Assembly (NCBI GenBank): GCA_035328405.1
Contig: DAOLIT010000015.1
Span: 1-64,000, forward strand
DNA: 64,000 bases
Direction of reading: 5' to 3'
Source: JAEUKA01 sp035328405
GTDB lineage: Bacteria; Myxococcota_A; Polyangia; Palsa-1104; JAEUJZ01
The stretch's first letter is position 1. Every line of letters begins with the position of its first letter. The position numbers and the translations under genes were made by a program. The notes beneath the pieces were generated by a model, which was given only the letters and a program-made list of their open reading frames with translations, did not search any database and was not told where the DNA came from. Of this stretch, positions 52,819-60,582 are shown piece by piece.

Positions 52819-53373
52819 ATGAGAGCTCAAAAGGACCGTTATTGTTCGTATTGTGGCACGCGGTTTGTCGGTCCCCCGACGTATCCGCGCAAGTGTCCGA
52901 ATCTGCGTTGTGGCGCGCAGGCGTTTGCGAATCCGATCCCTGTCGTGCTGCTGCTCCAACCTGTGCTGCACGAGGGACGCACCGGTTTGCTGGTCGTGCG
53001 CCGCGCGATCCTGCCCCAAATTGGCAAGCTCGCGCTCATCGGTGGTTTTTTGGAGGAACACGAAACCTGGCAAGAAGGGGCCGCGCGGGAAGCCAAAGAG
53101 GAAGCCAACCTAGACATTCATCCCGCGACGCTGCGACCTCACGGTTTTGACAGCACCGAACCCCGGCCGAACCGCATCCTCCTGTTTGTGCGCGGGGAGT
53201 CTTTTGATGCCAAGATGCTGCCCCCCTTTGTTCCAAACCACGAAGTTTCCGAACGCGGCATTGTTTTCGGGACACATGATCTTCTGCAAGACTTCGCATT
53301 CCCCCTCCACCTAAAAGCCGCCGCCGAATTCTTTGGAAATGTTCCAAACCCCCACAACTACCAACCCCTGTAA
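52819..53373 (+). CDS. NUDIX hydrolase with N-terminal zinc ribbon
   Basis: The 184-residue product has a short N-terminal zinc ribbon (CSYCGT ... CPNLRC) and a NUDIX domain. Its box reads GGFLEEHETWQEGAAREAKEEANL, matching G-x5-E-x7-R-E-U-x-E-E-x-G-U apart from Ala at the Gly position. The zinc ribbon plus NUDIX arrangement recalls NudC-type NADH pyrophosphatases, but the protein is shorter and lacks their N-terminal domain, so the substrate is open. The ATG at 52819 was chosen because it precedes the zinc ribbon; no strong ribosome site is visible. It is convergent with the DUF2997 gene, 39 bases away. Confidence 0.88.
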   Translation: MRAQKDRYCSYCGTRFVGPPTYPRKCPNLRCGAQAFANPIPVVLLLQPVLHEGRTGLLVVRRAILPQIGKLALIGGFLEEHETWQEGAAREAKEEANLDIHPATLRPHGFDSTEPRPNRILLFVRGESFDAKMLPPFVPNHEVSERGIVFGTHDLLQDFAFPLHLKAAAEFFGNVPNPHNYQPL

Positions 53374-53412
53374 CCAATCCAAAGAGGCCCCAAGCGGACC
53401 TCCATGGATGAT

Positions 53413-53616
53413 CTAGCCCCTGTTGTAGAGGTTCGCGCCGGTCTGATTGCCCTGTTGGTAGTAGTCCGAAGTGAGCTGCCGGTCTTTGACTTGGTTTCCC
53501 AGTGCGTCTTCCAGGAATTTCGTTTCATCGACGCAGGACTGCCCAGGAATGTTTTTGACTTGTACAGAAACCTCGCCAGAGGGCGAGATGGTGATTTCAA
53601 GCTCTTTGCGCGCCAT
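53413..53616 (-). CDS. DUF2997 family small protein
   Basis: The 67-residue product matches DUF2997: a beta-strand start ELEITISPSGEVSVQVKN and the conserved PGQSCVDETKFLEDALG motif with its single Cys. The function is unknown. It is the last gene of the nine-gene minus-strand group and lies 59 bases downstream of the DUF1257 gene. DUF2997 and DUF1257 genes are commonly neighbours of Ycf46-like ATPases in cyanobacteria and other bacteria, and all three are present here. Confidence 0.8.
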   Translation of the reverse strand: MARKELEITISPSGEVSVQVKNIPGQSCVDETKFLEDALGNQVKDRQLTSDYYQQGNQTGANLYNRG

Positions 53617-53675
53617 GTTCGACTCCTTTTGCTTTCCGTTCGCCGTGCGGACCTACCCCTTTTGGTGGAAAGGAC

Positions 53676-54071
53676 CTACCCCCATTTGGAAACAGAGAGC
53701 TTGATCGTACCGTCTTCAGCGACGTTCTGCTCCTCGATCTTGTAGCCCTGTGATTCGCACGCGACGACTACGGTTTGATAGGCATACTCGCGGCTGATTT
53801 CGTCCACGACTTCCTGTTCGGTTTTGCCGACGGTCGTTTCGACGCCCCACCAGTCCGCCTGCAAACCATAGGTGCCGTCTTCGTTTTTGACGACGCCGAT
53901 GTCGTAACGTCCCATGTTGATGGACACTTCGGCTTGGCTTTTTTGGCCGCGCCAGCCACGGACTTCGACGCCTTGCTCGTCGTGCGTGTACTTGAGTTTG
54001 AGCTTTTCGAGCGCCTTGAGCAGGCACGTGAGATTGGTGATTTTGGTTGCGACGGTGGTGAAGTGGCTCAT
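53676..54071 (-). CDS. DUF1257 (Ycf35-like) protein
   Basis: The 131-residue product matches DUF1257, the family of the chloroplast/cyanobacterial Ycf35: MSHFTTVATKITNLTCLLKAL at the start, then YDIGVVKNEDGTYGLQADWWG and a C-terminal YAYQTVVVACESQGY. No catalytic motif is known. It starts 11 bases after the Ycf46-like ATPase gene ends and precedes DUF2997, so the three form a cassette. In oxygenic phototrophs the Ycf46 gene has been linked to regulation of photosynthesis and CO2 uptake. That role cannot apply unchanged here, where nothing else suggests phototrophy. Confidence 0.85.
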   Translation of the reverse strand: MSHFTTVATKITNLTCLLKALEKLKLKYTHDEQGVEVRGWRGQKSQAEVSINMGRYDIGVVKNEDGTYGLQADWWGVETTVGKTEQEVVDEISREYAYQTVVVACESQGYKIEEQNVAEDGTIKLSVSKWG

Positions 54072-54082
54072 GGCGTCCTTCC

Positions 54083-55696
54083 TTACAGTTCTATGCGACC
54101 GCCGGGTTCAGTGGGCACGGCGAAGCGATCCTTGGTCCGGCGCTGCGGCTGCTGCGACGCGGGCAAAGATGCGGTGCGGGCTCGGGTGCGGGCCCATTCG
54201 CGCATGTCCGCGATTTTTTCGGCCATCGTGACGGCCAGCGGCACGATTTCGCGTGCAGAGTGCAAAAGCTGGTCGTTTGACAGCTCGCGGTTGTGCGGGT
54301 CGGCGTCGAACGCCTCGTACAGGGCTGACACGACGACTTGCTCGACCTCGCTGCCCGAAAATTCGGCCATCGCATCGACCAGCTTGGCCATATCGACGTG
54401 CTGAATGCCGCGCCCTTTTTTCTTGAGGTGAATCTTGATGATTTCGCTGCGCTCTTCCTGCGTCGGCAAATCGACAAAGAAAATTTCGTCGAAACGACCT
54501 TTTCGCAACAGTTCTGGAGGCAAACTGCGCACGTCGTTTGCCGTCGCGATGACGAACACGGGCGCGGTTTTTTCCTGCATCCACGTCACGAAAGTTCCAA
54601 ACACGCGCGAGGTCGTTCCACCGTCGGACATGTTCGACGAACCGGTGCCCGACAGACCTTTTTCAATCTCGTCGAGCCACAAGATCGCGGGTGCGACGGC
54701 CTCGGCGGTTTTCAGCGCCTTGCGCATGTTTTCTTCCGACGCACCAACCAAACCCCCAAAGATCTTCCCGACATCTAGCCGGAGAAGCGGCATTTGCCAC
54801 GCTGCCCCGACGGCTTTTGCGGTCAACGACTTGCCGCAACCGGGCACGCCGAGCAGCAAAATGCCTTTGGGAATCGGCAAACCAAATTCGCGCGCTTCCG
54901 ACGTGAAAGCGTGCCTTCGCTTGACGAGCCACTGTTTCAGGATTTCCAACCCGCCGATTCCGTCGAGCTTTTCCTCGGCCTCGTAGTATTCGAGGATGCC
55001 GCTTTTGCGGATGATGTGTTTTTTCTCGGCCAAAATCGTCGGCAAATCGAACGTCTTGTGACGAACGATCGACTTTGCGATGACGTTTTCCGCCTCGGTC
55101 AGCGTCAGGCCGAGCGCGGCATCGACGATTTGCTCGCGCCCCTCGCTGTCTTTGGCAATGCCTGGGTCGCAGCCTTGCGGCAATTGGTGCAAAAGACTCT
55201 CGACGACCTTGGTCAATTCGGGCCGATTCGGCAAATCCCAATCGACGATGCACAGGTCCTTTTCGAGTTCGGGCGGAATTTTGGTGACTGCCGACAGAAT
55301 GAAGACGTTTTTTTGCGTCTTCCGCAGGTCGTGCGCCAAATCGCGCAGTTTCCGCACCACCGTCGGGTCGTTCACGAACGCATGGAAATCGCGCAGGACG
55401 AAAAGACCGCGACCTTCCGACGCCGCGATGTAGTCGAGGGCTTTGATCGGATCTTTGGCGTCGCCGCCTTTGAGCGTTCCGAATTTCTGCACGAAACCGC
55501 GCGTGATCGACCAAACGCCGAGTTTCATGTCCCGTCGCCGCGCCAGTTTCAGCAGAGACTCCTCGACGCGCTGCTCCTCGGACGAAATGATGTACATGAG
55601 CGAATACCGCGCGCGAATCAGATCCAAAAGCTCTCGTTCGCTGCGATTCAGCTCTTCGCTGTCACTGGGTGGGGCAGCCGCTGCATCTTGTGTCAT
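54083..55696 (-). CDS. Ycf46-like AAA+ ATPase
   Basis: The 537-residue product has an N-terminal half (about 15-200) resembling a degenerate AAA domain without Walker motifs (LDLIRARYSLMYIISSEE is the family's start) and a C-terminal AAA+ domain. The latter has Walker A GVPGCGKS (283-290), Walker B ILWLDE (338-343), a sensor region PVFVIATAND and LLRKGRFDEIFFVDLP with the arginine finger. These match the Ycf46 type (GxPGCGKS). An ordinary unfoldase/remodelling activity is likely, but the substrate is unknown. The gene starts 36 bases after the FHA/coiled-coil gene and is followed by DUF1257 after 11 bases. It differs from the CDC48-like ATPase usually linked to eCIS clusters. Confidence 0.88.
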   Translation of the reverse strand: MTQDAAAAPPSDSEELNRSERELLDLIRARYSLMYIISSEEQRVEESLLKLARRRDMKLGVWSITRGFVQKFGTLKGGDAKDPIKALDYIAASEGRGLFVLRDFHAFVNDPTVVRKLRDLAHDLRKTQKNVFILSAVTKIPPELEKDLCIVDWDLPNRPELTKVVESLLHQLPQGCDPGIAKDSEGREQIVDAALGLTLTEAENVIAKSIVRHKTFDLPTILAEKKHIIRKSGILEYYEAEEKLDGIGGLEILKQWLVKRRHAFTSEAREFGLPIPKGILLLGVPGCGKSLTAKAVGAAWQMPLLRLDVGKIFGGLVGASEENMRKALKTAEAVAPAILWLDEIEKGLSGTGSSNMSDGGTTSRVFGTFVTWMQEKTAPVFVIATANDVRSLPPELLRKGRFDEIFFVDLPTQEERSEIIKIHLKKKGRGIQHVDMAKLVDAMAEFSGSEVEQVVVSALYEAFDADPHNRELSNDQLLHSAREIVPLAVTMAEKIADMREWARTRARTASLPASQQPQRRTKDRFAVPTEPGGRIEL

Positions 55697-55732
55697 GTGT
55701 TCACCTGTGGGGAGTTTCTGCGTGTTGTGCGC

Positions 55733-57673
55733 CTATTCGATCAGGCTGCGGAGAGAGCGGACATGGCCCTTGGCCTCGTCGGCGCGTGTCATCGTGTCAT
55801 CAATGGCGTCGCGCAGTTTCCGGGCGGAATCGCGGTCCGAATACGTCCGCTCCATTTTGTTCCACATCTCCTGAGCCATCACGATGGCCAGCCGCAGTTC
55901 AGACAGCGAGTCATTGATTCCGTCATAAGCCGTCGTTGCAACCGTTTTGAGTTCCGCAAGCGCACGCTCCGCCTCGGGATTTCCGGTTTGGGCGGGGGCC
56001 GACTGCGCCGCTTTTTGCAGGTCTCTGTTCAGCGTTTCCAATTCAGCAACGCGCGATCGGTATTGGTCCCGCTCGTTTTTCGTCGCTGCAAATTCTTGAA
56101 GCACCGTTTCCTGCGGCGTCGCGGTCTCGAGCTGATTCTTGAGATCGGCGACTTCCTGCGCTTTTGCGTTGTACTTGTCGATGATCTCTTGCTTGTCTTT
56201 TTCAAACTTGGCGCGCAATTCGGCGACAGCTTGGTTGACGGCCTGCTCGACGGCGGATTGGATTTTTGCCTGTCCGCCTTTGCGTTCTTCGGCCAGTTGA
56301 TCGCGCTGTTTTTTGACCGCCGCCAAATCCCCAGCCACCTTCGCAAGCTCATCGTTGAGCCGACCCACTTCCGAGTTCGCGTCGGTCAGGTTCTCGCGCA
56401 GCGCTGCCAGGTCCTTGTTCAGGATGGCAAGCTGTTCTCCGCCTTCTACTTGCGAGGCCAGCAGGTTGTGCAGCCGGTCTAACTCGGACCGGAGTTCCTC
56501 CACTTGCACTTGCGAGCGATTTTGCCGTTCGCGCAAGTTGTCGCGTTCGCCGCGAATGTTGGACAGCTCGCGTTCCTGTTCCTCGCTGCGTTTGCGCAAG
56601 TCTTTGAGCTGCGATTCCTGATTCACCAACCCGACCCGTTGTTCTTCAATCAGGCGTTCACGTTCGCGCAAAATGTCGCGCAGCTTGTCCACGTCGCCGA
56701 TCTGCGAGTTGATCGCCCGCATTTGCTCGTCGCGCGATCGGGACATCTCTTGCAATTTCTGCGTCAGGTTGTCCGCAGCTTGCTTGCTTCGACGGACATC
56801 TTCTTTCGCACCCGCAAGCTCGCGTTCTTTGGCTTCGACCTGGACCTTGAGTTCGTCGGCGTGCGTCTTCGTTTTCTCAAATTGTTCTTTGATTTGCTTG
56901 AGGTCTTGCCGAAGTTCCTCGTTGTTGCGGCTTTCTTCGCGCAGCTCGTTTTCCGTTTTCTGCATTTGCCGCGACAGCTTTTCAGCGGTCGCTTTGGCTG
57001 CACCGGCCTCATGACGCAGCTTTTTGACCTCTGCTTCCATGTTCTCGATCTTGGTCACGGCCTGTTCTTTTTCGGCCTTCACCTCGTCGAGAGCCTTCTG
57101 CGCAGCGGCCAGATCGGTGGTCAGTTTGTTCACTTCGTCTTGAACTTTTTTGACCGCCTCTTCGGAAACGGAAACCTTGTTCGCCTCTCCCGATTTGGCA
57201 CCCTCGGTTTTTTGGGGCTCTGCGGGTGTTTCCGGGTTGTTGCTCTGCGAAGCTGCTTTTGTTTGCGGAACCGGCGGAGGCACCGGCTGGGTCGGATTCA
57301 CCGCAGGTTGTGGCTGAGCCGCGTCCGGCTGTTGCCCAGAAGGCGTGCCCGGTTGCGGAATCGTCTGGCGGACTTGCTGTTCGGGCGCATCGACGAAGCG
57401 CACCTGCAACGACCCACAACGGATGACATCCCCGTGGTTGAGTTCGTCGCGCGTGATCCGCCGTTCGTTGATGAACGTGCCGTTGGCCGACCCCAAGTCT
57501 TCGACAAACCAACGGCTGTTGGCCAAACTGATTTTGCAATTTTTCCGAGACACCATCGCGTCGTCGGTACGGATGATGCAATCCACGGCCCGACCCAGAA
57601 ACGAGGCTGTTTCGGGGAGATTCACTGCGGCATCACGGCCTTGGGCATCTCGATATAGGAGCTTTGCTGGCAT
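55733..57673 (-). CDS. FHA-domain protein with long coiled coil
   Basis: The 646-residue product starts with an FHA domain (about 1-95) carrying the phosphothreonine-binding residues: ASFLGR, VSRKNCKI and GSANGTFIN. A Pro/Gln-rich linker (about 100-165) leads to a coiled coil of some 400 residues (165-580) with regular heptads and very few breaks, rich in Glu, Lys, Gln and Leu. The last 55 residues (LRLAIVMAQEMWNKMERTY) are helical. No signal peptide is present, so it is cytoplasmic. The long rod would let it bridge or scaffold. It is one of four FHA proteins encoded in a row and is followed by the Ycf46-like ATPase gene. Confidence 0.85.
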   Translation of the reverse strand: MPAKLLYRDAQGRDAAVNLPETASFLGRAVDCIIRTDDAMVSRKNCKISLANSRWFVEDLGSANGTFINERRITRDELNHGDVIRCGSLQVRFVDAPEQQVRQTIPQPGTPSGQQPDAAQPQPAVNPTQPVPPPVPQTKAASQSNNPETPAEPQKTEGAKSGEANKVSVSEEAVKKVQDEVNKLTTDLAAAQKALDEVKAEKEQAVTKIENMEAEVKKLRHEAGAAKATAEKLSRQMQKTENELREESRNNEELRQDLKQIKEQFEKTKTHADELKVQVEAKERELAGAKEDVRRSKQAADNLTQKLQEMSRSRDEQMRAINSQIGDVDKLRDILRERERLIEEQRVGLVNQESQLKDLRKRSEEQERELSNIRGERDNLRERQNRSQVQVEELRSELDRLHNLLASQVEGGEQLAILNKDLAALRENLTDANSEVGRLNDELAKVAGDLAAVKKQRDQLAEERKGGQAKIQSAVEQAVNQAVAELRAKFEKDKQEIIDKYNAKAQEVADLKNQLETATPQETVLQEFAATKNERDQYRSRVAELETLNRDLQKAAQSAPAQTGNPEAERALAELKTVATTAYDGINDSLSELRLAIVMAQEMWNKMERTYSDRDSARKLRDAIDDTMTRADEAKGHVRSLRSLIE

Positions 57674-57703
57674 CGTTGCTTCTTCTCTAAAGCCAAAGTC
57701 GGT

Positions 57704-58168
57704 TTACAGACGGAAAATCATTTCAATGTTGCCAACTCGGATGACATCCCCAATCGCGAGCCGCTTTTTGGGAACCCGATCTCCGTTGACAAACACACCA
57801 TTGGTTGAACCAAAATCTGCCACTTCATAGCCACCGTCGGCTTTGCGTATGCCGACGTGTTTTCGCGAAACACTAGGATCGGAAATCACGATGTCGTTTC
57901 CGGGCACGCTGCCGATGGTGACAACCTGCTTGTCGAGCGTCGCAACCTGTTCCGCCAACGGCCCGTTGATAAAGTGCAACAGCGCGGGTTTGCCTTCCTC
58001 GAAATCGGGTACAGCTTTGCAAAACAGACAATGCGTCCAATCGGGCATCATTTCTTTTTTGCATTTTGGACAAGGCCGACTGCCCGCGCCCTGCATCGAC
58101 AAATACAAGGTTGCGCCGCCGGCCAAACCCGACAGCGCCATTAGCAGATATGCAGCAACCGATGCCAT
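57704..58168 (-). CDS. membrane-anchored FHA protein with zinc ribbon
   Basis: The 154-residue product has one N-terminal membrane segment (about 4-24), a zinc ribbon (CPKCKK ... CLFC, about 33-50) and an FHA domain (about 60-154) with TIGSVPGNDIVI, VSRKHVGI and GSTNGVFVNG. The FHA domain would face the cytoplasm. The zinc ribbon plus FHA arrangement is repeated in the gene at 59678, so the two may be paralogues. It starts nine bases after the VWA/FHA gene ends and is 30 bases before the coiled-coil FHA gene, in one transcription unit. Confidence 0.85.
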   Translation of the reverse strand: MASVAAYLLMALSGLAGGATLYLSMQGAGSRPCPKCKKEMMPDWTHCLFCKAVPDFEEGKPALLHFINGPLAEQVATLDKQVVTIGSVPGNDIVISDPSVSRKHVGIRKADGGYEVADFGSTNGVFVNGDRVPKKRLAIGDVIRVGNIEMIFRL

Positions 58169-58177
58169 GTGTGTGGC

Positions 58178-59668
58178 CTAGCCCAAAATCGACTTGAACT
58201 TGAATTCTGTGCGGCCAAGTCTGAAGTTATCGTTATCGATTAAGAAGTGTTCTTTGACGCGCTTGTCATTCACGATCACGCCGTTTGTCGCGCCAAGATC
58301 CACCAACTTGAATCCGCCTTCTACTTTTCGGATTTCTGCATGCCTGTGCGACATAAATCCATCTTCAATTACGATGTCGCAATCCGCAGCCGTGCCCATG
58401 ACGGCACGATCTTTCAGTTTAAACGTCACATCTTTGTATTTGCCTGTAAGACCCATCACCCAACCCATCGTGATGTCTCCGGCGGCTTCCAACGCAACGG
58501 TTTTGTTGCTCATTCTGGGCGCAGGCGCATCTGGTTTTCCAGGTTGTGGAGCAGGTGTGGCCACAGGTGCCTCAACGGGTTTTTTCTTCAGCAATTTCGC
58601 AATGATGAGAATTGCGCCAAGCACACCAGCCGCAATCAGCGCATACAGCCACCACTTCGTTTTCTCTTTGGCCCCAGGTGCCACCGCGATTTTCGCTTTG
58701 GATGGCAGTTTTTCTTGGATGGTGTTGGAATACGCCTCTTTCCCGCTGGCTGTCTGGATTTGAAACACCAAATCCTGATCTTCCCCGACAATGCTCAGCG
58801 GAAACGTGATGAGGTATTGCTTTTCAATCTCATCCACGATTGCGTTGAACTTCTGGCCGATGTCGGCGGGGGTTTTCGCAACGCGGTCCGTGCCGTAGCA
58901 ACGGTTGGTCATCTCACGCAAAAATTTGAGTTTGGAAGCATCGAATGCGTTGTACCCAACCGTATCGATGACGATGCCGCCTTGCTGTGCGCGGGTCCCG
59001 ATTTCCGTGAAGTATTTTTTCTCGTTGTTGACGTCGATTCCGTCCGAAACGAGGACGATCAACTTCCGTCGGCTTTTTTCTTGTTGTTTCAGCAAATCGA
59101 TGGCCGTGCGCAGCGCGTCGAGCATTTGCATTTCGCTGCTCTCGGTGTCGAGCGCGAGCTTACCGATGGCGCTGTCTGTTTCGGTCGAGGTGCCAAATTC
59201 TTGCAGCCGCAGGGTCTTGCTCGAATAGGCCAGAAGGCCCATGCGCCCGCCTGGAGTCTTGCCGACGGCATCGTTGATTCGACGCATGCCCGATTTGGCT
59301 TCGGCCAGGACTTTTTCGTCCACCATGCCGCCGACTTGGACGACCCCAACGACAAAAATCGGCTCGTTTGCCTGATCAAACGTGACGAGCGAGCGACCGA
59401 CGCCCGAATCCGCAGAACCGATGATCAGTTTGAAGTCATTGGCCTGGCGGCCCGTGACGACCGTGCCATCTTCCTCGACGAAGCTCAGATAGACTTTCAA
59501 GTCGGGCAGCTTGTCAAAACCAAACCGTTCCAACCGCATCCTGGGTTGCGCCGTCGCCAGCGAAGACCACAAGAGCGACGAAAAAAAGGCGAGAAGCGCA
59601 AGGCTGCGGACAAGCCCACGACCAGCCCGGCTTTGCGACGCTATTTTGTAATCTGAAACACAGTGCAT
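58178..59668 (-). CDS. exported VWA-like protein with membrane segment and FHA domain
   Basis: The 496-residue product has a signal peptide (about 18-40, ending LATAQ), a VWA-like domain (about 90-290; KLIVLVSDGIDVNN, GGIVIDTVGYNAF), one membrane segment (about 340-360, WWLYALIAAGVLGAILII) and a C-terminal FHA domain (about 395-490; RAVMGTAADCDIVI, MSHRHAEIRK, GATNGVIVN). So the VWA would be outside the cytoplasm and the FHA inside, giving a potential signal relay. The usual MIDAS start D-x-S-x-S is replaced by VVQVGGM, so metal-dependent binding is doubtful. It lies nine bases from its neighbours on each side. Confidence 0.82.
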   Translation of the reverse strand: MHCVSDYKIASQSRAGRGLVRSLALLAFFSSLLWSSLATAQPRMRLERFGFDKLPDLKVYLSFVEEDGTVVTGRQANDFKLIIGSADSGVGRSLVTFDQANEPIFVVGVVQVGGMVDEKVLAEAKSGMRRINDAVGKTPGGRMGLLAYSSKTLRLQEFGTSTETDSAIGKLALDTESSEMQMLDALRTAIDLLKQQEKSRRKLIVLVSDGIDVNNEKKYFTEIGTRAQQGGIVIDTVGYNAFDASKLKFLREMTNRCYGTDRVAKTPADIGQKFNAIVDEIEKQYLITFPLSIVGEDQDLVFQIQTASGKEAYSNTIQEKLPSKAKIAVAPGAKEKTKWWLYALIAAGVLGAILIIAKLLKKKPVEAPVATPAPQPGKPDAPAPRMSNKTVALEAAGDITMGWVMGLTGKYKDVTFKLKDRAVMGTAADCDIVIEDGFMSHRHAEIRKVEGGFKLVDLGATNGVIVNDKRVKEHFLIDNDNFRLGRTEFKFKSILG

Positions 59669-59677
59669 GGCTCGCCC

Positions 59678-60565
59678 TTAGTGCTTGGTCTTGAAACGGA
59701 ACGTGGTACGTCCAAGACGAATGTTGTCGCCATCCACCAACTCGGTAGAGGCAATCGCCTTGTCATTTACGTAAGAGCCATTGCGAGAACCAAGGTCATT
59801 GATCCGAAAACGACTTCCATGGCTGACCACAATTTCCGCGTGTCGGCTCGAAATCGCAGCGTCGAACAACTTGATGTCGCAATCCGGTGCCGTTCCGATG
59901 ATCGCGCGCGTGCGAATTTGCAATAGTTCGCCCGTCATCGCGCCTTCGAGCGGAACCAGCCACGCGACATTGTCCCCCGTGTCTCCCGTCGCCATGAGCG
60001 GTGCATCAATCGCTGCCGCATCCATCGCAATCGTTTTTGCGGGTCCTCCCGCCGATGGCATTGGTCCACCGTATCCCGGCGCACCCTGCGGCGCGCCATA
60101 ACCCGGTGCCCCCTGCGGCGCTCCATAGCCCGGAGGCGCCCCCGGAGGTGCTCCATATCCCGGTGCCCCCGGCGCGCCCGGCGGACCCCCAACCACAGGC
60201 TGGTTTTGATCCTGGCCACAATAGGGGCACTGGTCCCAGCTTTTTTGCAGTTTATTCTGGCACTTGAGACACGTTTTTTTGCTCCAGGGAAACGACCAAC
60301 CCATTTTTTTCTTTTCCGCCTTTGGCTGCATCATTGGAGGCGGCGGTGCCGCCTGCTGCGACGGTCCCCAGCCCGGAAGCATTTGGCCTGGGGCCACGAC
60401 GGCATTCTTCATGTGCCCCACTTCAGAGCGGGCCTGATCGCCCAGGGTCTGCACTCGTCGCACATCGGCCAACGCACCGCCATGGACGCCACGGACCCGA
60501 GCAAAGAGGCTCCAGATTTCGCGGAAGGGCCTAAGAATGAGGTCTATTAGTCCATCGAGAAACAT
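59678..60565 (-). CDS. FHA protein with zinc ribbon and Gly-Tyr-Gly-Ala-Pro repeats
   Basis: The 295-residue product has a helical N-terminus (about 1-60), a zinc ribbon (CLKCQN ... CPYCGQ, about 98-118), a low-complexity repeat (about 125-170; units of GYGAPQGAP) and a C-terminal FHA domain (about 205-295; RAIIGTAPDCDIKL, ISSRHAEIVV and GSRNGSYVND). No signal or membrane segment is clear. Its FHA domain is close to that of the VWA-FHA protein next door, suggesting duplication. It starts 17 bases after the tail-associated gene ends. Confidence 0.84.
   Translation of the reverse strand: MFLDGLIDLILRPFREIWSLFARVRGVHGGALADVRRVQTLGDQARSEVGHMKNAVVAPGQMLPGWGPSQQAAPPPPMMQPKAEKKKMGWSFPWSKKTCLKCQNKLQKSWDQCPYCGQDQNQPVVGGPPGAPGAPGYGAPPGAPPGYGAPQGAPGYGAPQGAPGYGGPMPSAGGPAKTIAMDAAAIDAPLMATGDTGDNVAWLVPLEGAMTGELLQIRTRAIIGTAPDCDIKLFDAAISSRHAEIVVSHGSRFRINDLGSRNGSYVNDKAIASTELVDGDNIRLGRTTFRFKTKH
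60061..60180. repeat. in-frame Gly/Pro/Ala repeat tract
   Basis: Imperfect repeats of about 27 bases encode successive G-Y-G-A-P-Q-G-A-P units in the zinc-ribbon FHA protein. The tract keeps the frame and is a likely flexible linker. Confidence 0.8.
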
Positions 60566-60582
60566 GACCCGTCCAGCTTACC

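Noticed and set aside
54794..56482. Plus-strand frame opposite the ATPase and FHA coiled-coil genes
   Set aside because: Composition is that of an antisense shadow, and it spans two well-supported minus-strand genes.
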